A stretch of DNA of 64,000 nucleotides from Pseudolabrys sp. FHR47 (GCF_005153485.1 NZ_CP039740.1:2173001-2237000), one strand, 5' to 3'. Positions 1 to 9,661 are shown, numbered from the stretch's first letter. The notes: generated by a model from the sequence alone, not told the origin. Translations and numbers: made by a program.

Positions 1-149
1 GCGGCGGCGATGTCCGCAAGCTTTGCGCCGGCGTCAAACCGGGCGAGGGACGCATCGTACAATGTCTCGCCGCCAAGCCCGATCAGGTTTCGCCGGCCTG
101 CAAGAGCGCCCTTCAGCAGGCGCAGGCGGCGAAGTCGAGCGCGAAGTGA
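1..149 (+). CDS. Cys-rich repeat protein, C-terminal fragment
   Basis: The frame is open from the window edge to a TGA at 147-149, giving the last 48 residues of a protein. It carries Cys at regular spacing in the pattern KLCAGVKPGEGRIVQCL followed by VSPACKSAL. That spacing matches the Cys-rich Golgi/FGFR-type repeat found in small exported proteins of Rhizobiales. The N-terminus, with the expected signal peptide, lies outside the window. Function is unknown; the repeat is probably a disulphide-bonded extracytoplasmic module. The next gene begins 6 bases after the stop, so the two may be co-transcribed. Confidence 0.6.
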   Translation, partial: GGDVRKLCAGVKPGEGRIVQCLAAKPDQVSPACKSALQQAQAAKSSAK

Positions 150-155
150 GCGGCG

Positions 156-989
156 ATGAATGCGCTCTCCGAACTGGGGCCGCATAGCAAACTGATCCTG
201 CCGCTTCTCGCGGCAGGATTGATGCTCGTCGAGTATCTGTTTCACAAGGTCAATCATCTCGACCATCACGACGCGCGCGAGACGGCGGTGTCGCTGTTCA
301 TCGCCGTCGGCGGAAAGATGGTCGGCTTCATCACCGCCGGCGCGGTGTTGATCCCGGCGATGGCCGTCTATCAGCTTCGCTTGTTCGATATCAGGCTCGA
401 CAATGCCTGGGCCTGGATCGCGCTCTTTGTCGTGGTCGACTTCTGCTACTACGTGCATCACGTCGCCATGCACAAGGTGCGCTGGTTCTGGGCGACGCAT
501 TCGGTGCATCACTCGCCGACGCGGCTCAATCTGAGCGCGGCGGTGCGGCTAGGCTGGGGAGGGCACCTCACCGGCGGCTTCCTGTTCTATCTGCCGCCGA
601 TCGCGCTCGGTTTTTCGCCCGCGGCCGTGTTCGGCATGCTGGGCCTCGGGCTGCTCTACCAGTTCTTCCTGCACCTTGCCCGGGCGCCGCATCTCGGACC
701 GCTCGAATGGGTGCTGAACACGCCGCGGCATCATCAGGTCCACCACGCCTCAAACGAGGGCTGCCTTGATCGGAATTTCGGTGGCGTGCTGATCGTGTTC
801 GACCGGCTGTGCGGCACCTTCGCCGAGCCGCCCCGTCACGAACCTCTGCGCTATGGCCTGGTCCATGCCGCGCCGGGTGCGAATCCGGTCCGGGTGTTGT
901 TCGGAGTTTGGGCCGATATGGTCGGACGGGTCCGTCGCGCCAAAGGCCTCAAGCCGCGCCTGCGCATCCTGTTCGGTGCGCCGGATTGA
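156..989 (+). CDS. sterol desaturase / fatty acid hydroxylase superfamily protein
   Basis: 277-residue integral membrane protein with the three histidine clusters of the di-iron fatty acid hydroxylase superfamily: HHVAMH at about residues 101-106, HSVHH at 115-119 and HHQVHH at 192-197. These would hold two iron atoms for O2-dependent hydroxylation or desaturation of a lipid at the membrane. Hydrophobic helices lie near residues 13-30, 45-75, 85-100 and 140-172. The ATG is 6 bases after the preceding stop. The substrate cannot be read from the sequence; sterol, carotenoid or fatty acyl chains are all possible. A second member of the superfamily lies at 56885-57901. Confidence 0.85.
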   Translation: MNALSELGPHSKLILPLLAAGLMLVEYLFHKVNHLDHHDARETAVSLFIAVGGKMVGFITAGAVLIPAMAVYQLRLFDIRLDNAWAWIALFVVVDFCYYVHHVAMHKVRWFWATHSVHHSPTRLNLSAAVRLGWGGHLTGGFLFYLPPIALGFSPAAVFGMLGLGLLYQFFLHLARAPHLGPLEWVLNTPRHHQVHHASNEGCLDRNFGGVLIVFDRLCGTFAEPPRHEPLRYGLVHAAPGANPVRVLFGVWADMVGRVRRAKGLKPRLRILFGAPD

Positions 990-1037
990 CACGCCGCTTG
1001 AGCGGACGCGTCCAATGCGTTGATTTTATTGAAAAAG

Positions 1038-1112
1038 TGGCTCCCGAGGCTGGGATCGAACCAGCGACCATTCGATTAACAGTCGAATGCTCTACCGCTG
1101 AGCTACTCGGGA
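1038..1112 (-). tRNA. tRNA-Asn (GTT)
   Basis: On the minus strand the acceptor arms TCCCGAG and CTCGGGA pair, followed by G and an encoded CCA. The anticodon stem TTCGA/TCGAA encloses loop CTGTTAA, giving anticodon GTT. A GGTTCGATCCC T-arm is present. Confidence 0.97.
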
Positions 1113-1204
1113 ACAGGGCGTTTCCGCCTGACAGGGTGGGGCTATAACAAAGCCGCCCCGATTTGCAAGCCGGAACAACATTCATGACCGAAGGTCAGGT
1201 TGTT

Positions 1205-1277
1205 GGAGGCCTCGCCCGGAATCGAACCGGGGTGCAAGGATTTGCAGTCCTCTGCGTAACCACTCCGCCACGAGGCC
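1205..1277 (-). tRNA. tRNA-Cys (GCA)
   Basis: On the minus strand GGCCTCG pairs with CGAGGCC, followed by T and an encoded CCA. The anticodon arm AGGA/TCCT encloses CTGCAAA, giving anticodon GCA. The T-arm GGTTCGATTCC is canonical. It lies 92 bases upstream of tRNA-Asn on the same strand, so the two may share a transcript. Confidence 0.96.
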
Positions 1278-1464
1278 ATCCGGAAGCGCGTACCGGTGAG
1301 GGTGCGCGCCTCGAAGGTCCGAGCCTATACAGGACGATAACGCGGTCGACAACGCCCGTATGACGGTTCTGGTCGGCTTGCCTTTTGACCGACCTTGCCG
1401 CACAAAGCCGCTACTTCGGCCGGCGCGCTCATGTTGCGCGAATGGCCGTGCATCGAGGTTTGCG

Positions 1465-2124
1465 ATGACCGATTTCGCCAGCGCGCGCCGTCACATGGTC
1501 GATGGCCAGATTCGTCCCGCCGATGTCACCGATCTGCGCATCACCACCGCGATGCTTGAGGTCCCACGGGAGACGTTCGTGCCCGCGCAGTCCAGGGCGC
1601 TGGCTTATCTTGATCTCGATCTGGGCCTTGGCGCTGCGGGCGCGGCGACGCGCTGCCTGATGAAGCCGATGGTGCTGGCCAAGCTCATCCAGGCGCTCGA
1701 AATCGAATCCACCGACAAGGTTCTGATCGTCGGCGCGGCCACCGGCTACTCTGCCGCGCTCATCGCCCGCATGGCCGGTGAGGTGGTCGCGCTGGAGCAG
1801 GACGAGGGGCTCGCCCGCATCGCGAAAGACGCCCTGTCCGGCGTTGCCAATGTGAAGGTCGTCACCGGACCGCTTGCGAACGGATATGCCGGCGCAGCGC
1901 CTTACGATGCCATTCTGGTCGAAGGCGCCGTCGAGACGCTTCCCGACGCCTTCCGCGCCCACCTCAAAGAAGGCGGTCGACTCGTTTGCGTGATGGGAGC
2001 CGCGCCCGCCGGTGCCGCCATGGTCTATCGCCGCAGCGGTGCAGAACTCGGTGGCCGGCCGTTCTTCGATGCCAGTGCCGCTCTGCTGCCCGGGTTCGCC
2101 AAGGCGGCCGAATTCGCCTTTTAA
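1465..2124 (+). CDS. Pcm-like SAM-dependent methyltransferase
   Basis: 219 residues of the protein-L-isoaspartate O-methyltransferase family. The SAM-binding motif I is KVLIVGAATGYSAALIA (about 85-101), followed by an acidic turn VVALEQDE. The start MTDFASARRHMVDGQIRP is chosen because it begins the family homology; the frame is open further upstream without conserved sequence. Where true Pcm has a GQTISQP substrate loop this protein has ATRCLMKP, so isoaspartyl repair is doubtful and another methyl acceptor is possible. It sits just upstream of tolC, an arrangement common in Rhizobiales. A canonical Pcm is encoded at 40168-40842. Confidence 0.82.
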   Translation: MTDFASARRHMVDGQIRPADVTDLRITTAMLEVPRETFVPAQSRALAYLDLDLGLGAAGAATRCLMKPMVLAKLIQALEIESTDKVLIVGAATGYSAALIARMAGEVVALEQDEGLARIAKDALSGVANVKVVTGPLANGYAGAAPYDAILVEGAVETLPDAFRAHLKEGGRLVCVMGAAPAGAAMVYRRSGAELGGRPFFDASAALLPGFAKAAEFAF

Positions 2125-2348
2125 TTCCAAGGCGCTACAGAAGCGTGGCGAAAATGCCCCAACCGTGCGGTAATCCGCCGGGACGAGATGGACCGGGGGT
2201 TTTCTCAGATTGTTGCAGTGCCTATTGTTCCTGCACTTGGCCGAAGGCGCTGGGACGAATCGTTGCGGCGACGGGCAAAGTAGGTTGAATCTGGCAAATA
2301 TTACACCCTGAGTCGTGACGGGTGGGATCAAACAATTTGGGTCTGGGA

Positions 2349-3761
2349 ATGCGCGGTCGTCTTTCGATTGGTTGGTCTGTAGGCGCGGCCCTGGCGGTGC
2401 TGCCGGCTATTGGCGCGCTGCCTGCGCTTGCCGATACGCTGGAAGCGGCGCTGACACAGACCTATGTCAACAACCCAACCCTCAACGCGCAGCGCGCGCT
2501 GGTGCGCGCCACCGACGAAAACGTGCCGCAGGCGCTGTCCGGCTACCGTCCGCGCGTGTCAATCACCGCGACCGCCGGCGAGCAATCCGCGAGCACGACG
2601 ACGAAGTCGACCTCGACCAATCCGGCCACCTATTCGACTCTGAGCGGCTACAATTCGCCGGTCTCGGTCGGTGCCACGATTACGCAGACTTTGTTCAACG
2701 GCTTCCAGACCGCCAACCGCACGCGTCAGGCGGAAGCCCAGGTTCTGGCCGCGCGCGAAAATCTGCGAGCGACCGAGCAGAGCACACTGCTTAACGCTGC
2801 CACCGCCTACATGAATCTGTTGCGCGACACGGCGCTCCTCGACCTGCAGCGCCGCAACGTCGAAGTGCTGCAGGAGCAACTGCGGCAGACGCGCGATCGA
2901 TTCAATGTCGGCGAAGTCACCCGTACCGACGTGGCGCAGTCGGAATCCAGTCTTGCCGCGGGCCGCTCGGCGGTGCTGACGGCCGAGTCGAACTACAAGA
3001 CGTCGGTTGCCGTTTATCGTCAGGTGATCGGTGTCGATCCCGGCAAGTTGGCCGCGGCATCTCCCGTCGATCGCTACTCGCCGACGTCGCTCGCCACAGC
3101 GATTTCGACCGGCAGTGCGATTCACCCGTCGATCACCGCCGCGCAGTTCAACATCGACACCGCGCTGCAGGCGGTGAAGGTCGCCGAAGGCGCGCTGTAC
3201 CCAACCGTCGGCTTGCAGGGCAACTTCACCAAGAACTATCTGTCGACCTCGACGCTGACGACGATGGAAGCCTACAACGCGTCGGTGCTCGGAACCTTGA
3301 CCATCCCCGTTTATCAGGGCGGCTCGGAATACTCGCTCATTCGCCAGTCCAAGGAAACGCTCGGACAGCGTCGCATCGAGTTGGACACCGCGCGCGAGCA
3401 GGTGCGCCAGACCATTGTGCAGTCCTGGGGCCAGCTCGAAGCGGCGAAGGGCAATATCGAGGCGACGACGGCGCAGGTGCAGTCGTCGGAAATCGCGCTC
3501 AATGGCGTGCGCGAGGAAGCGCGCGTCGGTCAGCGCACCACGCTTGACGTTCTCAACGCCCAGCAGACGCTGGTGAACGCGCGCGCTTCGCTGGTAACGG
3601 CGCAGCGCGACCGCGTCGTGGCGTCGTATTCATTGCTGGCGGCGGTAGGCCGTTTGTCGGCCCAGGTGCTCGGCCTGCGCGCGCCCACCTATAATCCGAA
3701 GGTCCATTACGAGCAGGTGCGCGACAGCTGGGCCGGTGTGCGCACGCCGGACGGCCGCTGA
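2349..3761 (+). CDS. tolC: TolC-family outer membrane efflux protein
   Basis: 470-residue outer membrane channel of tripartite export systems. The ATG at 2349 gives a clean signal peptide ending PALA-DTLEAAL; an in-frame GTG at 2322 would add nine residues. Two TolC repeats are visible, with coiled-coil helices (for example AEAQVLAARENLRATEQS near residue 125 and the matching helix near residue 370) and the GEVTRTDVAQ and GQRTTLDVLNAQQTLV segments typical of the family. It would serve type I secretion and RND pumps such as the pair at 14530-18903. It has its own upstream region of about 220 bases after the Pcm-like gene. Confidence 0.93.
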   Translation: MRGRLSIGWSVGAALAVLPAIGALPALADTLEAALTQTYVNNPTLNAQRALVRATDENVPQALSGYRPRVSITATAGEQSASTTTKSTSTNPATYSTLSGYNSPVSVGATITQTLFNGFQTANRTRQAEAQVLAARENLRATEQSTLLNAATAYMNLLRDTALLDLQRRNVEVLQEQLRQTRDRFNVGEVTRTDVAQSESSLAAGRSAVLTAESNYKTSVAVYRQVIGVDPGKLAAASPVDRYSPTSLATAISTGSAIHPSITAAQFNIDTALQAVKVAEGALYPTVGLQGNFTKNYLSTSTLTTMEAYNASVLGTLTIPVYQGGSEYSLIRQSKETLGQRRIELDTAREQVRQTIVQSWGQLEAAKGNIEATTAQVQSSEIALNGVREEARVGQRTTLDVLNAQQTLVNARASLVTAQRDRVVASYSLLAAVGRLSAQVLGLRAPTYNPKVHYEQVRDSWAGVRTPDGR

Positions 3762-3958
3762 CGAACCTCGCGCCGAACGGAACATTGCGCCGCGAAGTGG
3801 CGTTCAGTCCACAGCTCATTGACCTGCCGGCCTTTTCCGGCTGCCGCCTGCGGCTCCCCTATCGTATAAACTAAGTTGTATGCCGATTCGCCGCCGCGTC
3901 TCGTGGCGGCACGGGGTGGCAGCGTGTCGTCTGTGGTGACGGCGTTCGGGGATAACGA

Positions 3959-4636
3959 ATGAATCAACCGGCCAAGGCTCAAGAGCCTTCGATGGAGGAA
4001 ATCCTCGCCTCCATCCGGCGCATCATTGCCGACGAAGACACCGGGAAGGCCAAGCCGGCCGCTGCGGCGCCACCGCCGCCGAGGCCCGAGCCCGTTCCGC
4101 CGCCGGTCGTGGCCAAGCCGGCACCGCCGCCGCCCGCGCCCCCACCGCCGCCGAAGCCGCCCGAGGTTACCAACAATCAGGCCGACATCGACGCGATGCT
4201 GGCGAGCGTGGATGTGGCGCCCGTTGTCGCCGCGCCGCCGCCGAAGCCGGTCGCACCGCCGGCTGCCGATGTCCTCGATCTGACGGAAGCAATGGCGGCG
4301 CCGGCTCCGTCGCCCGGCTTCCGCACCATCGACGCGGCCTCCGACATCGTGTTCGCCGAAGGCAACTCCGAGCCGCCCCCGGCGGCGCCTCGCATGCCGG
4401 CCTCGCCGCCGATGCTGGATCGAGGCCTGATGTCGAATGCGACGCAGGCGGCGGTCGATCACGCCTTCAGTTCGCTGGCCAATACCGTGCTCGGCAACAA
4501 TGCCCGCACGCTGGAAGACCTGGTCAAGGAAATGCTGCGGCCGATGCTCAAGGGCTGGCTCGATGACAACCTGCCGGGCCTGGTCGAGCGCATCGTGCGC
4601 GCCGAGATCGAGCGCGTCTCGCGCGGCGGGCGCTAG
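3959..4636 (+). CDS. popZ: polar organizing protein PopZ (DUF2497)
   Basis: 225 residues. The N-terminal helix PSMEEILASIRRIIADED (about 10-27) is the PopZ partner-binding helix. A long proline/alanine-rich acidic linker (about 35-150) follows, then a C-terminal oligomerisation region ending LEDLVKEMLRPMLKGWL and LPGLVERIVRAEIERVS. In Caulobacter PopZ forms a polar matrix that anchors ParB-parS and cell-cycle factors. Length exceeds Caulobacter PopZ (177) because of the linker. It is convergent with the MFS gene, with 8 bases between the stops. Confidence 0.9.
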   Translation: MNQPAKAQEPSMEEILASIRRIIADEDTGKAKPAAAAPPPPRPEPVPPPVVAKPAPPPPAPPPPPKPPEVTNNQADIDAMLASVDVAPVVAAPPPKPVAPPAADVLDLTEAMAAPAPSPGFRTIDAASDIVFAEGNSEPPPAAPRMPASPPMLDRGLMSNATQAAVDHAFSSLANTVLGNNARTLEDLVKEMLRPMLKGWLDDNLPGLVERIVRAEIERVSRGGR

Positions 4637-4644
4637 TTTCTGCC

Positions 4645-5874
4645 TTACAGACCTTGCGCGGCGCGGCGCCTGAGGTGCCGCGAAATCCATAATCCAAGCC
4701 ACAGCAGCAGCGCTGCCGCGACGACGAAAGCCGGCACTGCGGTGAAGCGGTCGTAGATCAGCGCGAACACCGCGACGCCTGCGGTCTGGCCGAGATACAG
4801 CGCGGACGAAAAGATCGCGACGGCCGTGCCGCGCGCCTGCGGCGCCATCTGCGTGGCGTTCATCTGCAGCGTGTTGTGCAGCATGTAGAAACCGAGGCCG
4901 ATGCCGGCGGTGGCGAGCGGCGCGAGGCCGTAGAACGGCGTCAGCGCCAGCAGCAGGAACGAACCGCACAGCAGGAAACCGCCGGTCCGCGACAGGCCGA
5001 TCTGGCCGAGCCGCGGCACCAGCGCGCGCACCGACAGGCTGTAGACAAGTCCGCCGATCGCGAAGGCGGCGACGAACAGCCCGACCAAAGTGAACGAGAC
5101 ATCGAAGCGGCTGTGCAGATAGGCGCCGACATAGGTCAGCGCGCCGAACATGGCGGCGCTTTCGACGAAGGCGGCGAAAATCACGCGTCGCGCCCAGGGC
5201 GAACTCAGAACGATCCAGTAGCCCTCGACGAAGCCGGGGCCGCCTTTGCCCGAACTACTATGTTCGCGCGTCAGCGGATTGCGGATCAGTTCGAACACCA
5301 GGCAGGCGGTCGATATGGCCAGCAGCGCGGCGAGGATGAAGAACACGTTGCGCCAGCCGAAATAGTCGCCGAGCACGCCGCTCGCCGCCTGGCCGAACAT
5401 CTGGCCGAGGATCTGCCCGGACAGGAACGAGCCGAGCACCTGCTGGCGTCGCGCCACGGGAATGACATCCCCGATGAAGGCCAGCGACAACGGAATGATC
5501 CAGCCGGTGGCGACCCCACAGGCGAGCCGCGCCGCGACCAGAGCCGGCAGGCTGGTGGCGAGCCCGCAGGCCACCACCATCAGCGCTGCGAATCCGGCGG
5601 CCAAAGTCACGCACAGGTATTTACCGTAGCGGTCGCCGATCGGGCCGATGATGAGCTGCACCGAGCCGTGCGCCAGCAGGTACAAGGTCACGATCATGGA
5701 GGTAGCGCCGACCGTGGCGTCGAGATCGGCGGCGATCTGCGGCAGCAGCGAGTCGGTCGAGCGCACCATGGCCTGTGCCGCGAAGGACGCGGTGGCGAGC
5801 AGGACGATGGCGGTGGTGGCGCTGCCGGCCGATGGCGGGGCGGCAGGCGAAGGACGGTCGGTCAAAGTTGACAC
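4645..5874 (-). CDS. MFS transporter
   Basis: 409 residues with about 12 membrane helices and the major facilitator loop signature GPIGDRYGKY between helices 2 and 3. Translation starts at a GTG (5874), giving VSTLTDRPSP. It resembles drug/metabolite-proton antiporters; the substrate cannot be inferred. The region between its start and valS is 70 bases, so the two divergent promoters must be close together. Confidence 0.85.
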   Translation of the reverse strand: MSTLTDRPSPAAPPSAGSATTAIVLLATASFAAQAMVRSTDSLLPQIAADLDATVGATSMIVTLYLLAHGSVQLIIGPIGDRYGKYLCVTLAAGFAALMVVACGLATSLPALVAARLACGVATGWIIPLSLAFIGDVIPVARRQQVLGSFLSGQILGQMFGQAASGVLGDYFGWRNVFFILAALLAISTACLVFELIRNPLTREHSSSGKGGPGFVEGYWIVLSSPWARRVIFAAFVESAAMFGALTYVGAYLHSRFDVSFTLVGLFVAAFAIGGLVYSLSVRALVPRLGQIGLSRTGGFLLCGSFLLLALTPFYGLAPLATAGIGLGFYMLHNTLQMNATQMAPQARGTAVAIFSSALYLGQTAGVAVFALIYDRFTAVPAFVVAAALLLWLGLWISRHLRRRAAQGL

Positions 5875-5944
5875 CCGGTGGCGTGGCAGGCTTTGTAGCC
5901 GCCCAATCGCACCGCACGAAACGAATTCCGACCCCTAAAAACGC

Positions 5945-8683
5945 ATGATCGACAAGACTTATCAGCCGTCCGACGTCGAAGGCCGCATTTCCGCGGCGTG
6001 GGAAGAGGCGGGCGCCTTCAGGGCCGGCCGGCCCGAGCGCGCCGGCGCCGAGACCTACGCCATCGTCATCCCGCCGCCGAACGTGACCGGCTCGCTGCAT
6101 ATGGGCCACGCGCTCAACAACACGTTGCAGGACGTGCTGTGCCGATTCGAGCGCATGCGCGGCAAGGACGTGCTGTGGCAGCCGGGCACAGATCACGCCG
6201 GCATCGCGACGCAGATGGTGGTCGAGCGCCAGATGATGGAACGGCAGGAGCCGTCGCGCCGCGACATCGGCCGCGACAAGTTCCTCGAAAAAGTGTGGGC
6301 GTGGAAGGCTGAGAGCGGCGGCACCATCGTCAACCAGCTCAAGCGCCTCGGCGCCTCGTGCGACTGGTCGCGCGAGCGCTTCACCATGGACGAGGGCCTG
6401 TCCAAGGCCGTGCTCAAGGTGTTCGTCGAGCTTTATCGCGAAGGGCTGATCTACAAGGACAAGCGGCTGGTCAACTGGGACCCCAAGCTGCTCACCGCGA
6501 TTTCCGATCTGGAAGTCGTGCCGGTCGAGACCAAGGGCTCGCTGTGGCATCTGCGCTATCCGCTCGAGGGCAAGACCTTCAACCCGGAAGACCCATCGAC
6601 CTACATCGTCGTCGCGACGACGCGGCCCGAAACGATGCTGGGCGACTCCGGCGTCGCCGTGCATCCGGATGACGAGCGCTACAAGGCGCTGGTCGGCAAG
6701 AATGTCATCCTGCCGCTGGTCGGCCGCAAGATCCCGATTCTCGCCGACGAATATTCCGACCCTGAGAAAGGCTCGGGCGCGGTGAAGATCACGCCGGCGC
6801 ACGACTTCAACGACTTCGAGGTCGGCAAGCGGCACAATCTGGCGCAGATCAATGTGCTGACGATTGAAGCGAAAATCACCTTTAGCGATGCGGCCTTCAA
6901 CGAGGCGCGTGGCAATCCTGCATTCGCACAGACTGCTGAGCTTGAAGGCGTCGATCGTTTCGTCGCGCGCAAACAGATCGTCGCTCGTCTAGAAGAGGCG
7001 GGTTTGGTCGAGAAGATCGAGCCCCATGGATTGAGCGTGCCGCATGGCGACCGCTCGAACGTCGTCATCGAGCCGTTCCTGACCGACCAGTGGTACGTCA
7101 ACGCAGCCGAACTGGCGAAGCCGGCCATCGCGGCGGTGCGTGACGGTCGCACCACCTTTGTGCCGAAGAACTGGGAAGCGACCTATTTCAACTGGATGGA
7201 AAACATCCAGCCCTGGTGTATCTCGCGCCAACTCTGGTGGGGCCACCAGATTCCGGCGTGGTACGGGCCGGACGGCAAGGTGTTCGTCGCCGAGGCCGAA
7301 GCCGAAGCGCAGGCCGAGGCCGACAAGCACTATGGCCAGAAGGCCGTGCTCAAGCGCGACGAAGACGTTCTCGACACGTGGTTCTCGTCCGCACTCTGGC
7401 CTTTCTCGACACTTGGCTGGCCGGACGAGACACGTGAACTCACGCGTTTCTATCCGACCAACACATTGGTCACCGGCTTCGACATCATCTTCTTCTGGGT
7501 CGCCCGCATGATGATGATGGGCATGCACTTCATGAAGGATGAGAAGGGCGCGCCGGAAATCCCGTTCAAGGATGTCTATATCCACCGCCTGGTGCGCGAT
7601 GCCTCCGGCGCCAAGATGTCGAAGTCCAAGGGCAATGTGGTCGATCCGCTGGGGCTTATCGACGAGTTCGGCGCGGACGCGCTGCGCTTCACGCTGATGC
7701 GCGCCGTCGCGCCGTCGCACGACATTCGCCTCGGGCCGCAGGACGTCGAGAACAATCGCAACTTCGCGACCAAGCTGTGGAACGCGGCGCGGTTCGTGGA
7801 ATTCAATGGCGCGGCGCGCGTCGCCGGCTTCGATCCGAAGAGCGCCAAGGAAGTGCTCAACCGCTGGATCGCGCACGAGACGCAGAAGGCGCTTGAAGAA
7901 GTCACAGCCGCGCTCGGCGAGTATAAATTCGCCGAAGCCGCCAACGCGGCCTATCGCTTCGTCTGGAATGTCTATTGCGACTGGTATGTCGAACTGTCGA
8001 AGCCGCTGCTGACCGGCGTCGACGGCCCGGCCAAGGACGAGACCCGCGCCATGGCCGCCTGGGCGCTCGATGAAATCATCAAGATGCTCCATCCGTTCAT
8101 GCCCTTCATCACCGAAGAGCTGTGGCGGGTGACGGCGGAGCAGGGGCCGAAGCGCGAGACGCTCTTGGCGCTGGCGCCGTGGTCGAAGCTCGAGGGTCTC
8201 ACCGACGACAAGGCCGAAGCCGAAATCGGCTGGGTGATCGACCTCATCACCGCGATCCGCTCGATCCGGGCCGAGATGAACATCAACGTCAACATCCCGC
8301 TGGTGCTGGCCGGCGTGCCAGCCGAGACGCAGGCGCGTGCCGAGCGTTGGGCCGAGTTCATCAAGCGGCTCGCCCGCGTGTCGGAAATCTCGGCGGCGGC
8401 GACGCCGCCGCAGGGCTCGGCGCAGCTCGTCGTGCGCGGCGATCTAGTCGCGCTGCCTTTGGTCGGCGTTATCGACATCGCCGCCGAGCGCGCGCGCCTC
8501 GCCAAGGAAATGAAGAAGGCCGAGGACGATATCGACCGCGTCGAGAAGAAGCTTGGCAATCCGAAGTTCGTCGAGCGCGCCGAACCGGAAGTGGTCGAGG
8601 AAGAACGGGCCAAGCGCGAGGAAGCGCTCGCCCGCAAGGCCAAGATCGCGGAGGCCATCGAGCGGCTCAAGGGCGCGGCGTAA
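5945..8683 (+). CDS. valS: valyl-tRNA synthetase
   Basis: 912-residue class I synthetase that charges tRNA-Val. The HIGH motif lies in PPPNVTGSLHMGHALNN (about residues 41-57) and the KMSKS loop in SGAKMSKSKGNV (about 553-564). The CP1 editing domain between them carries TTRPETMLGDSGVAVHP, which hydrolyses mischarged threonyl-tRNA. The anticodon-binding domain follows, and the protein ends in the family's C-terminal coiled-coil arm with charged repeats. Length is normal for the family. Confidence 0.97.
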   Translation: MIDKTYQPSDVEGRISAAWEEAGAFRAGRPERAGAETYAIVIPPPNVTGSLHMGHALNNTLQDVLCRFERMRGKDVLWQPGTDHAGIATQMVVERQMMERQEPSRRDIGRDKFLEKVWAWKAESGGTIVNQLKRLGASCDWSRERFTMDEGLSKAVLKVFVELYREGLIYKDKRLVNWDPKLLTAISDLEVVPVETKGSLWHLRYPLEGKTFNPEDPSTYIVVATTRPETMLGDSGVAVHPDDERYKALVGKNVILPLVGRKIPILADEYSDPEKGSGAVKITPAHDFNDFEVGKRHNLAQINVLTIEAKITFSDAAFNEARGNPAFAQTAELEGVDRFVARKQIVARLEEAGLVEKIEPHGLSVPHGDRSNVVIEPFLTDQWYVNAAELAKPAIAAVRDGRTTFVPKNWEATYFNWMENIQPWCISRQLWWGHQIPAWYGPDGKVFVAEAEAEAQAEADKHYGQKAVLKRDEDVLDTWFSSALWPFSTLGWPDETRELTRFYPTNTLVTGFDIIFFWVARMMMMGMHFMKDEKGAPEIPFKDVYIHRLVRDASGAKMSKSKGNVVDPLGLIDEFGADALRFTLMRAVAPSHDIRLGPQDVENNRNFATKLWNAARFVEFNGAARVAGFDPKSAKEVLNRWIAHETQKALEEVTAALGEYKFAEAANAAYRFVWNVYCDWYVELSKPLLTGVDGPAKDETRAMAAWALDEIIKMLHPFMPFITEELWRVTAEQGPKRETLLALAPWSKLEGLTDDKAEAEIGWVIDLITAIRSIRAEMNINVNIPLVLAGVPAETQARAERWAEFIKRLARVSEISAAATPPQGSAQLVVRGDLVALPLVGVIDIAAERARLAKEMKKAEDDIDRVEKKLGNPKFVERAEPEVVEEERAKREEALARKAKIAEAIERLKGAA

Positions 8684-8705
8684 TCGCTAACCCAAGCCGT
8701 ATTTT

Positions 8706-8788
8706 CCGTTCGCCCCCGCGAAAGCGGGGGCCCAGTTCTTTCCAGCGCGTTGAACAGGCTGGGTCCCCGCTTTCGCGGGGACGAACGG
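8706..8788. repeat. intergenic palindromic repeat, unit A
   Basis: An 83-base imperfect palindrome between two convergent genes (valS and the glycosylase). The left arm CCGTTCGCCCCCGCGAAAGC is mirrored by the right arm GCTTTCGCGGGGACGAACGG, with a few C/T changes between the arms. The same element, with an insertion, occurs at 35066-35183. It could act as a bidirectional terminator or simply be a dispersed short mobile repeat. Confidence 0.8.
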
Positions 8789-8795
8789 CTTTTGA

Positions 8796-9362
8796 TTACC
8801 GGAACGGCTTGCTCAGGAATTTCGACCCCTTGAGCCCATAGCGCCACGGGTGCTCGACCGCCTTGGTGATGCCGATCCGTGGCCCGACCACAATCTCCGG
8901 TTCGGCCACCCGCGCCCGCAGTTCGAACGGCGCCTGGTCGAGCGGCAGGCCGTTGTGCTTGATCGTCACGCCGAGCGCCTCGCAGAGCTTGCCGGGACCC
9001 GAGCACAGGTCGCGCGGCTCGGGCAGCTTGCGCCGCCGGCGCATGGCGGCCAGCCCCTCGGTCGGTTCGATCGCCCGGATCAGGATGGCGCTGGCCGAGC
9101 CCTCCGCCTCGCAGACAAAGTTCAGGCACCAGTGGATGCCGTACGACCTGTAGACGTAAGCAAAGCCGGGCGGGCCGAACATCACGGCGTTGCGCGGCGT
9201 CTGACCGCGGTAGCTGTGCGCCGCCGGGTCGGTGTGGTGATAGGCCTCAACTTCCACGATTACGCCGCCGGCGCCGTTCACCATGAGGGTGGCGCCGATC
9301 AGTTCGGGCGCAACCTCATGCACGGAACGGTCGAAGAAGCGGCGGGTCAGGCGAGGGGGCAT
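8796..9362 (-). CDS. mpg: DNA-3-methyladenine glycosylase (AAG/Mpg family)
   Basis: 188-residue base-excision repair enzyme that removes alkylated purines. It shows the AAG signatures [10 protein letters not shown], a conserved [18 protein letters not shown] segment, the [14 protein letters not shown] strand and ATP-like [13 protein letters not shown]. The start [10 protein letters not shown] is chosen because the family homology begins there; the frame continues 21 codons upstream without conservation. The only other gene close by is valS, convergent across the palindromic repeat. Confidence 0.92.
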   Translation of the reverse strand: MPPRLTRRFFDRSVHEVAPELIGATLMVNGAGGVIVEVEAYHHTDPAAHSYRGQTPRNAVMFGPPGFAYVYRSYGIHWCLNFVCEAEGSASAILIRAIEPTEGLAAMRRRRKLPEPRDLCSGPGKLCEALGVTIKHNGLPLDQAPFELRARVAEPEIVVGPRIGITKAVEHPWRYGLKGSKFLSKPFR

Positions 9363-9661
9363 TCGTCTCTCATGCCGGCCGACGGCAGCAGTTTCTGTGT
9401 CCGGCCTGCAACACTTAAGGAACAATCAAGCTCCGGCGGCCAATGATGGCTCGCCACGCCGCGATTTGGCCATACCCTTCAATCACATCGAAGGCTTTCC
9501 AGGTTGCGGCGCAAACCGTTGCAGGAGTTCTGGATTTCGCGTTTGCCCGGTGCCCTTTTTTGGGACGCCGGGGCCGGAATCGGAGGCCTTCGCGAGTGTC
9601 GACAAAGCCGGCCGGGAATGAACTGGCGGCGCTGAAATGGGGCGGGGGCCCAAAAAGTACG

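Noticed and set aside
3707..4969. Long minus-strand open frame opposite popZ
   Set aside because: It is antisense to a well-supported gene and Arg-rich and low in complexity, as expected from the shadow of a Pro/Ala-rich GC-rich gene.
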